A DNA stretch of 64,000 nucleotides from Xylocopa sonorina (Eukaryota; Arthropoda; Insecta; Hymenoptera; Apidae): contig NC_135201.1 of assembly GCF_050948175.1 (NCBI RefSeq), positions 434,001 through 498,000 of the forward strand. The letters are read 5' to 3'. How positions within the stretch are numbered: the first letter of the stretch is position 1; every line of letters starts with the position of its first letter. Position numbers and translations under genes: made by a program. The notes below the pieces were generated by a model that had not been told where the DNA came from, searched no databases, and was given only the letters and a program-made list of their open reading frames with translations. Shown here piece after piece: positions 58,801 to 64,000 of the stretch.

Positions 58801-60393
58801 ACTGAAATACTTGGCACTGCCAAGCTGGTCAAGTATTTCAGTTATACAAGGCAAGGGATAAGCGTCGGCGATCGACTTCTCGTTTAACGCGCGATAATCG
58901 ATGACGACTCGCCAGCGCTTTTTCCCTTGCGAATCCGCTTTCTTTGGGACGACCCAAAGAGGGGAGTTATACGGTGATTTGGAATCGCGAATGATGCCGT
59001 TACGTAACAGGGTCTCGACTTGCGTTCGAATTTCCTCTTTGTGTGCGGGCGGAAAGCGATACTGCTTAACATTGATTGGTCTGTCGTCGACCGTGGGAAT
59101 TTTATGAGTCGTCGCAGTGGTGTGGCCCAAAACATCGCCTTCGATGTAGAATAAATCCTGGCTTTTGGTTATTAAATCGATTACATGGCGCTTTTCTTCG
59201 TCGTTCAGATGCTCGAGTCGCAAGAGGTTGATTACCTGCTCTAGGCGGGATTTCGATGCGGTTGCGGAGGGTCGAGTCGGTGCGATTTTTGCGGTCGATT
59301 TGGTTACCTGCGCGTAGGTTAATTGTCTCTGGGCGCAAAGAGGAGATTCGAGCTCGAAACACGGCGTCGTACGCGGAGCTGTATTATTTGACTTTCCCTT
59401 TTGGGATTTGCCGGACGGGTCGGCGACACTTGATTTCGACCTATCGTTCGATTCGGAAATTTGTGAAAAAATTGGAAAGAGCGCGAGGCTGTCTTCCTTT
59501 GCATTTGATGACATAATTTCAACTGGCTCTAGTTTGATTGGAGGTAGGGCGAATTCGACCGTTTTATCGGTAGAGTTAATTACCCTGGCTATCGCCGTAT
59601 CTCCCGCAACTTTCACCAGTGCGTTGCCGAAATAGATTCCCGGCGCTATGTCGATGCGGGGAATTATCCCCTCGGGAAGATGCGAATTAATTATTCGGAC
59701 TCTTATCCCTACGTTCATACGCGGCGGTACTGATATTTGCTCGCTTTTAAAAAAATTTTTAGCGGATTTTCGAGGCTCTTTGGAGGGTTTCGCGGCGCGT
59801 TTTACATCCTCTAGAGCATTCGGCGGTTTTTCAATCGGATTATTTACTTTTTCGGAGGTTTCCGAAAGCTTTCTTCCTGAATTAGGGATAAGCTTGTCCT
59901 CCGTGGAAGAAATATCGCAACAGAAACGAATCGTTTTCCCGTGCCATTTAATCTCTTTTTTCGGAAAAGAGATTTCCGCGTCAGCGCAGAAACCTGAGCC
60001 TAATATCCCGTCTGGGCCGAGAGGGAAATCGTCGTTAACTACATTAAATGGCACGACGCGACCGAATAAAACGATATTAACAGTCCCGATGGTTTTGGTT
60101 TGACCATTCGTGACTCCCGTGATAATCAACGTCTCTGAAGGATCGATTCGGGCAGATAAAGATAACGCGGACCGTTTCACGACGTTAATTTCGGCGCCGG
60201 TATCGATCATGAACTCGGTGCTTTTCAATAGGGTGACCGAATTCAGGATAACACTCGGCGTGTTGGTTTTTCCAGTGAGGTTTATTGCTGCACCGTATCG
60301 TCGTCCTCGGTTGTCGGGTTGTTCGTTGCGAGAGATCGTATATTTCGGTTGACCTCGCGGCCCGTCTCGCGGCGCGGCGGGAGGCCGTTCCCG
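55555..60393 (-). CDS. pol: Pol polyprotein: protease, reverse transcriptase, RNase H, integrase
   Basis: Expressed as a Gag-Pol fusion by a -1 shift at 60393-60399; counted from the first post-shift codon (CGG at 60393) it is 1,612 residues. There is no ATG near its start, and the first ATG is inside protease. Protease: DTGA at residues 64-67. Reverse transcriptase: about 435-690, with FDL (D534) and YLDD (596-599). RNase H: about 735-860, with D745, E784, D811 and D854. Integrase: zinc site H1072, H1079, C1109, C1112, and catalytic D1142, D1202, E1238 (D-x35-E). A GPY/F module (VGPY at 1371-1374) follows. A long linker with a proline run separates RNase H from integrase, and about 260 residues separate the protease motif from RT. 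After GPY/F comes a Ser/Thr-rich stretch, and residues 1515-1612 are encoded inside the 3' LTR. All key residues are present and the frame is unbroken. No dUTPase, chromodomain or env was recognised. Confidence 0.95.
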   Translation of the reverse strand, partial: RERPPAAPRDGPRGQPKYTISRNEQPDNRGRRYGAAINLTGKTNTPSVILNSVTLLKSTEFMIDTGAEINVVKRSALSLSARIDPSETLIITGVTNGQTKTIGTVNIVLFGRVVPFNVVNDDFPLGPDGILGSGFCADAEISFPKKEIKWHGKTIRFCCDISSTEDKLIPNSGRKLSETSEKVNNPIEKPPNALEDVKRAAKPSKEPRKSAKNFFKSEQISVPPRMNVGIRVRIINSHLPEGIIPRIDIAPGIYFGNALVKVAGDTAIARVINSTDKTVEFALPPIKLEPVEIMSSNAKEDSLALFPIFSQISESNDRSKSSVADPSGKSQKGKSNNTAPRTTPCFELESPLCAQRQLTYAQVTKSTAKIAPTRPSATASKSRLEQVINLLRLEHLNDEEKRHVIDLITKSQDLFYIEGDVLGHTTATTHKIPTVDDRPINVKQYRFPPAHKEEIRTQVETLLRNGIIRDSKSPYNSPLWVVPKKADSQGKKRWRVVIDYRALNEKSIADAYPLPCITEILDQLGSAKYFSTFDLASGFHQIPMEPADAHKTAFSTPHGHFEFTRMPFGLKNAPATFQRSMDSVLAGLQGNELFVYLDDIVVYASSLQEHAAKYIKLTNRLREANLALQPDKCEFLRREVSYLGHVISESGVKPDPSKISAVRNFPRPTNPKQVKQFLGLAGYYRRFIENFSNIAKPLTNLLKKDIPFVWRNEQQNAFVYLRDALCEAPILQFPNFKLPFVITTDASADAIGAVLSQGPIGRDLPIAYTSRLLNSAEKNYSTIEKECLAIVYAVHQFRPYVYGNQFKLVTDHRPLVWMNSVKDPSSRLVRWRLKLAEYDYEMVYKTGKTNLNADALSRNPVKVCPLMQSSSSDENIFDPYPKPHHSKKSAIPPPPPPSPISDDNHTAAAPLPTEHVRYEPLFKYTRDTIATRRDNHVIFITTSGRPYDAGANQIEKSGKFFTHESNINLTKAKVTKIDNFYQIQLPVIEHEKRAIDYQVVIESLRSLYDVIFELQLTTFSIAQTALDSVTWFQLRTALQDLFYETTLQITVCQGLIHIPAEQNREKIIRENHDSPVGGHKGVNKTYSRIRERYYWPNMKNEIQNYINKCRSCQLEKLVRVKTRQPLTLTDTPGCAFDKISMDVMGPLPVTPEGYTNILTIQDLLTKYSIAIPLKQTTAVDIADALITGFICRFGCPKGILTDQGSNFINSLIKAIAIKLRIKQYKSTDFHPQTNGSVERSHHVLAEYLKHYIDTSGDWERWLPYAMFSYNTSVHEGTLYTPHELVFGRIARTPSDTPFQDSTENETYSDYLINLNDKITTSQKIARENLDKAKRRAKYYYDKKQNVQNFKVGQWVFLLREPHKHKFQSQYVGPYRILEILSNNNVKLAIKSKYKIVHANKLKPCKRMSSVKQQKTENEQTQSDSNARNFSISASGNSVSDDSAEARVSSTETSVTSDEGHSAEVKRASYGFDSRESAETRQPTGSATTMETYPSSHQPVRRSRHRQDSFFEGGGVTSGVPPYTHQRLPQHPAASYLQQAAPERTRRAHPHTGVPPYSRAKAAKPQHQPRSSTIRPRYRAYPARYEAPEEQRIESPDITRPYTYYSNVYTRRY
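55853..55868 (-). other. Polypurine tract (plus-strand DNA primer)
   Basis: On the minus strand the bases TTTTTTGAGGGGGAGG lie directly against the 3' LTR start (TGTGACG at 55852). A purine run abutting the 3' LTR is the standard plus-strand primer site of LTR elements and fixes the coding orientation as minus. The tract is also translated, since the pol frame reads FFEGGG across it. Confidence 0.9.
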
Positions 60394-61574
60394 TTTCCCG
60401 AAGCCCTGGCATTATTATAATACTCCCTTTTCCTGCACTCTTCTAACTCGTGGCCCGGCGTCTTGCAGTATCTACAAAATTTTTCGCGCGGCGTAACCGG
60501 TCGCGGATTTTCATAGGCGGTTCTTCGTGCAGGAGTTTCGCGTGAAGTGGCGGAAGGATAAGTATACGGTGGTTGTCGTGGGGGTGGTAATCTAACCCGG
60601 CAGTCTCTGGCGTAGTGCCCGATATTATTGCACCTCGAACAGGTAACGTCGTTTCGTTTAACTCGAGACTCTAGTCGCGGGCGAGAATTTATTAATCGCT
60701 CGCAGTCCAGCTCGTAGCGCTTGAACAGTTCGCGAGCGCGTGTGAAAGCCTCTTGCGGCGAGTGAAGCTGTTGCATGGGGATCTGTGTACGAATTTCCGG
60801 AATTAATCCGTCGACGAAACACCGAAGTGTTAATTCGTCTACATCGGACGAGTTTTCCGACGCATAAGGCGATAGGCGTTCGCAGTCAATAATTGCAGAG
60901 CGTAAATCTTTGACGCGGCTAATAAAATCGAGTATATGCTCGTCCTGTTTCATATAGATATTTGTTAACTCTCCGCGATAATGATGCGCGGATCGAGATG
61001 TGCCGAACGAATTTCGTAGAAGGTCCGTGAGCTCTAATACCGTATTACAGGATTCGTCTTCGTGTGCTAAATATGCGCGGCCCTTTAGCTTACTTTTAAC
61101 TAAGCGTGTAAACGTACGTTCGCACCCGTTTGGAATCAACTCAAATGCGCGTTTACAAGCCCTAGTGAATTGTAGAACAGGTATATTCTGTCCGTCAAAA
61201 TTGGGGACGGCTTCGAGAGCCTGCTTTAATGATAGTTCATCGTGGCGATACACTATGTCCGCGTTCGCGCTTTGCGTAGGGGTCGAATTTAAACGTGGGA
61301 ACTCTAGCGAAGCCGTGTCGGTACGAGTTAAATTCTGAGAACGGCGAAGTGTCTCGATTTCGCGGCGCAGTTCGTCGATCTGTTGCATTAACGCGATAGT
61401 ATTATCGGCGGTTCGATTACTCTCGGCGGTCTCGGAGGTTCGCGGAAGCGGATCAGCATGTGCGTCATGAAATTCGATCGTGCGAGCAACGTGATGCTCT
61501 TTGTCGGTGTCGGCACCTGCGGCAGTGCCTCGGGGCGGCTGGTGGCGAGTTTTAACCGGCGTACGCGTCGCCAT
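60282..61574 (-). CDS. gag: Gag polyprotein with two CCHC zinc knuckles (430 aa)
   Basis: Structural protein of the virus-like particle that binds element RNA. The ATG at 61574 is the first long-frame start after the primer binding site and leaves a 74-base leader to the 5' LTR. Residues about 60-80 are charged and could form a short coiled coil. The middle (about 110-295) resembles the helical Ty3/gypsy capsid region. Two perfect C-x2-C-x4-H-x4-C knuckles follow at C312-C325 and C367-C380, separated by a Pro/Arg/Tyr-rich linker; they identify the nucleocapsid. The protein ends with an acidic tail and TAA. Codons 393-394 (Gly-Asn) lie on the slippery heptamer, so a fraction of ribosomes should make Gag-Pol, leaving out the last 36 Gag residues. 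The frame is intact. Confidence 0.94.
   Translation of the reverse strand: MATRTPVKTRHQPPRGTAAGADTDKEHHVARTIEFHDAHADPLPRTSETAESNRTADNTIALMQQIDELRREIETLRRSQNLTRTDTASLEFPRLNSTPTQSANADIVYRHDELSLKQALEAVPNFDGQNIPVLQFTRACKRAFELIPNGCERTFTRLVKSKLKGRAYLAHEDESCNTVLELTDLLRNSFGTSRSAHHYRGELTNIYMKQDEHILDFISRVKDLRSAIIDCERLSPYASENSSDVDELTLRCFVDGLIPEIRTQIPMQQLHSPQEAFTRARELFKRYELDCERLINSRPRLESRVKRNDVTCSRCNNIGHYARDCRVRLPPPRQPPYTYPSATSRETPARRTAYENPRPVTPREKFCRYCKTPGHELEECRKREYYNNARASGNGNGLPPRRETGREVNRNIRSLATNNPTTEDDDTVQQ
60393..60399 (-). promoter_or_regulatory. Putative -1 ribosomal frameshift site GGGAAAC
   Basis: On the minus strand the heptamer is read G GGA AAC in the gag frame, which fits the X XXY YYZ rule for -1 slippage. 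The pol frame opens only four codons upstream of it (two in-frame TAA codons at 60412-60417) and stays open to 55555, so the site sits in the narrow zone where a shift would work. Five bases downstream, CGGCC (60383-60387) can pair with GGCCG (60358-60362) across a 20-base GC-rich loop, a plausible stimulatory hairpin. Gag and pol overlap by about 118 bases in the -1 relation. Use of the site is inferred, not shown. Confidence 0.8.
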
Positions 61575-61648
61575 GGCTGGTCACGTCTCTTCGTAGCGGA
61601 ATTTCTAGATTCGACGCGAAGCAATCTCACCGCTGTCACCAAATTTCG
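61575..61648 (-). other. Leader between 5' LTR and gag
   Basis: A 74-base untranslated leader in coding orientation, holding the primer binding site near its upstream end and no other recognised signal. It ends at the gag ATG. Confidence 0.7.
61624..61641 (-). other. Primer binding site, tRNA-Leu-like
   Basis: The plus strand reads ATCTCACCGCTGTCACCA, which looks like a tRNA 3' end with its CCA. The minus strand therefore offers TGGTGACAGCGGTGAGAT seven bases after the 5' LTR. From memory this is closest to the 3' end of leucine tRNAs; the tRNA identity is tentative. Confidence 0.75.
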
Positions 61649-63137
61649 TGTCACGTCGCGGTCTAGGAAAATTTCCGATATAACTCGCGGATAACACGCA
61701 GCCAAGTCACGGAATATAGTCGCTAAATCGCGACGGATGAGGGTTCCGTTGATGGGACGCGAACACTGTTATCACTCGCGGACGCTGTAAATATCAAAGA
61801 TTCTTACCTTTGCGGCCACTCGTTACTGCAGTTGTTTCAATAATTTTGTTGCAGGTACCGCTGTCGTCTCGGATCGCCTTCCGGGATAGTCGCTGCGTAC
61901 GGGCTGCGTCGAGGTATCGTCAGCTGGATGAGCTTCCAACGGCACGGGCTGGAGAAGTTGAACCGACGGAAGCAGGACAGCAGGCGCAAGTGCAGCGGCA
62001 GGGTAGCGGGATGAACCCGTCTCGGAACTGATGTACTCACGAAATAATCGTCGAAGGAAGTTTTTACGTCCCGCACGACGCGTTCTTCGTTTAGCGGCGC
62101 GGCACATTCAAAACGTAATTCGTCTGGTTGGATACGAGTCGGTAAGCGGCGGTCCGCTCTAGCCTTGTCGGTCCAGGAGAACGAAGAATCGCTTTATAAC
62201 TTCGAACAGTCAATGCTTATCATTCAACAGAGTTAAGCGGCGGTCCTCTCTAACTAAGTCGAATTCAAAACAATAGACTTACTCGAAGAGTGAATGTGTG
62301 TTTCGAGTACGCGAATACCGTAGAATGTATGAGGGTATTAGAAATAATTGCAAGTGGAATATGTAAAATAAAACAAAGATATATTCTAATATAAAACCTA
62401 CGCTTACACTTAACTTTCCCTAAACTAGATTAAAGTAGACTTAGTACGAACTAGAACTTGAATCGATATGAATTTAGAATCGAAGACACCTCGAAGTGAG
62501 GTGACGGAATGGCCCTAAGGCATTGGATTGAAGTGAAGTCGAGCGAATTCGGATAAGAAGTGACTATCGTCTCGCGTGCACGCGACCTCCTCGGATCGCG
62601 TGGCGCGCGAGTCGCTGGGCCCCGCGGTGGGGATGGACGGTCGAGGTAGGGCGGCCGCACGGCCCTCGCGGTGGGGCGGCCGGTCGGAGTGGGGCGCGGC
62701 TCGCGTTCAGCGTGAACCGCGCGCGTCGAGTGCGCGAGTGATCGCGTCGCAACTTACAAATTAACGAACTTAGTCTTAGAAATACATATGTGTGTTGTTC
62801 GTGTTACAATGGATGTGTCGTGTACTTAGATCTAGGATTTTAATATCTACGTGTATATACGTTCGAATAATATGTATATGGACGCGTTATATCGGGCGAT
62901 TCGATGCGTTGTTCCTCAGGTGCCTCGTATCTCGCTGGATACGCGCGATAGCGCGGTCGAATGGTCGAACTCCTGGGTTGATGCTGCGGCTTGGCTGCCT
63001 TGGCTCGGCTGTAGGGCGGTACGCCCGTGTGCGGATGTGCTCGTCTCGTACGCTCAGGTGCAGCTTGTTGCAGGTAAGATGCTGCTGGATGCTGCGGGAG
63101 GCGCTGGTGGGTGTACGGCGGTACGCCGGACGTCACA
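61649..63137 (-). repeat. 5' LTR (right copy, 1,489 bp)
   Basis: In coding orientation it starts at 63137 (TGTGACGTCC) and ends at 61649 (CGTGACA). It should carry the promoter and transcript start. It differs from the left LTR at about nine bases and one 1-base insertion near 61957. The part corresponding to the LTR-encoded pol tail (about 62840-63137) is also open here and, through the satellite flank, continues to 63178. No canonical AATAAA was found on the coding strand. Confidence 0.95.
62193..62199 (-). promoter_or_regulatory. Candidate TATA box of the 5' LTR
   Basis: The coding strand reads TTATAAAG here, inside the LTR and about 940 bases from its start. If used, transcription would begin some 25-30 bases further on, near 62165, which would give a long U3 of about 970 bases. 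No arthropod initiator was recognised downstream, so this is a weak call. The same sequence is in the 3' LTR at 54908-54914. Confidence 0.3.
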
Positions 63138-63141
63138 ATAG
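63138..63141. repeat. Target site duplication (right), ATAG
   Basis: ATAG follows the terminal CA of the right LTR and matches 54361-54364; the satellite continues with 'tacttcgc'. Confidence 0.93.
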
Positions 63142-64000
63142 TACTTCGCAATGAATATTGTGCCCTATCATGAAACATAGAAATGAGATGCGATATCGCG
63201 TTTTAAGAAGCATTACAACTCTATTGCTACGATACGTAGACATCTGCAAACGCTATTTCCTAGCAAGGAAGTGTCGCATTTACATTCATTTGAAGCGTAG
63301 ACGAGGAATACATAGTACTTCGCAATGAATATTATATCTTATCATGAATCATTGAAATGAGATGCGATATCGCGTTTTAAGAAGCATTACAACTCTATTG
63401 CTACGATACGTAGACATCTGCAAACGCTACTTCCTAGCAAGGAAGTGTCACATTTACATTCATTTGAAGCGTAGACGAGGAATACATAGTACTTCGCAAT
63501 GAATATTATATCTTATAATGAAACATAGAAATGAGATGCGATATCGCGTTTTAAGAAGCTTTAGAACTCTACTGCTACGATACGTAGACATCTGCAAACG
63601 CTATTTCCTAGCAAGGAACTGCCGCATTTACATTCATTTGAAGCGTAGACGAGGAATACATAGTACTTCGCAATGAATATTGTGTCCTATCATGAAACAT
63701 AGAAATGAGATGCGATATCGCGTTTTAAGAATATTACAACTCTATTGCTACGATACGTAGACATCTGCAAACGCTATTTCCTACCAAGGAAGTGTCGCAT
63801 TTACATTCATTTGAAGCGAAGAAGAGGAATACATAGTACTTCGCAATGAATATTGTGTCCTATCATGAAACATAGAAGTGAGATGCGATATCGCGTTTTA
63901 AGAAGCATTACAACTCTATTGCTACGATACGTAGTCATCTGCAAACGCTATTTCCTAGCAAGGCAGTGTCGCATTTACATTCATTTGAAGCGTAGACGAG
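63142..64000 (+). repeat. 174-bp satellite array (right arm, about 5 monomers, continues beyond the window)
   Basis: The landmark CGCGTTTTAA at 63197 is 8,951 bases after the last one on the left (54246), which is the element plus one ATAG plus exactly 174. The array was therefore a single one, interrupted in mid-monomer. A 'gaatattacaac' one-base-deletion monomer lies near 63727, and the last monomer carries the 'gtagtcatctgc' plus 'aaggcagtg' combination also seen at 49.94 and 51.33 kb. No genes were seen. Confidence 0.95.

Larger units (their letters stand above)
54365..63137 (-). mobile_element. Complete Ty3/gypsy LTR retrotransposon nested in satellite (8,773 bp)
   Basis: The element has two direct LTRs (54365-55852 and 61649-63137) that begin TG and end CA, a 4-bp ATAG target duplication, a primer binding site, gag, pol and a polypurine tract, all oriented on the minus strand. 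The domain order protease, reverse transcriptase, RNase H, integrase assigns it to Ty3/gypsy rather than Ty1/copia. The integrase ends in a GPY/F module and no chromodomain was recognised. There is no env frame. The LTRs differ at about 0.6 percent of positions and both long frames are open, so the insertion is recent on the scale of the array. Base composition is CpG-rich and unlike the satellite. Clade within Ty3/gypsy was not determined. Confidence 0.96.

Noticed and set aside
59648..60103. Plus-strand 151-codon frame and other antisense frames inside pol and gag
   Set aside because: Antisense shadows of the conserved protease/linker region; no domain and no start context of note.
60185..60412. 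Third minus-strand frame across the gag-pol junction
   Set aside because: It is in neither the gag nor the pol frame, carries no recognisable motif, and the GGGAAAC site leads into the other frame with the protease DTGA motif.
62390..62396. TATAAAA on the plus strand of the LTR
   Set aside because: It is on the antisense strand relative to gag-pol, in an AT-rich patch; no evidence that it drives antisense transcription.

Overview
The window is eukaryotic repetitive DNA with no host gene. About 54.4 kb at the left and 0.86 kb at the right are one head-to-tail satellite array with a 174-bp monomer (roughly 317 monomers, all in the same orientation). A single complete LTR retrotransposon of the Ty3/gypsy group (8,773 bp, coding on the minus strand) is nested in it at 54365-63137. 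Both window ends lie inside the satellite, so the array is larger than the window.

Organism: a chromodomain-less Ty3/gypsy element with a retroviral-type -1 gag-pol frameshift, a satellite array of this size and CpG-rich DNA without obvious CpG decay all point to an animal, most likely an arthropod and perhaps an insect. This is inference; the sequence names no species.

Layout: (1) 0.3-9.6 kb is a higher-order repeat (HOR) with a 24-monomer period (4,176 bp). (2) 9.25-28.6 kb is a mosaic of long near-identical segments reused at shifts of 7,653, 8,523, 2,608, 6,088 and 522 bp. (3) 29.66-39.79 kb is a second 24-monomer HOR (4,176 bp), two full copies plus about ten monomers, copies 1 and 2 almost identical. 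(4) 39.15-43.88 kb holds shorter local amplifications, 11-monomer (1,913 bp) and 5-monomer (870 bp). (5) 45-54.36 kb is less ordered. (6) The retrotransposon follows, and (7) the satellite then resumes exactly in phase. All shifts are whole numbers of 174 bp corrected for a few 1- or 2-base indel monomers, which is the pattern left by unequal exchange.

Retrotransposon: LTRs of 1,488 and 1,489 bp differ at about 9 bases plus one 1-base indel (about 0.6 percent), flanked by the 4-bp duplication ATAG. In coding order (right to left) come the 5' LTR, a tRNA-Leu-like primer binding site, gag with two CCHC zinc knuckles, a GGGAAAC slippery heptamer in the correct frame, pol (protease, reverse transcriptase, RNase H, integrase with GPY/F module), a polypurine tract and the 3' LTR. 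Pol does not stop before the 3' LTR but runs 98 codons into it. There is no env. All catalytic residues are present and both frames are open, so the copy looks young and structurally complete. Nothing clearly amounts to a new defence or regulatory system; the strongest leads are the satellite architecture (candidate centromeric or heterochromatic array with conserved dyads) and the pol tail encoded by the LTR.
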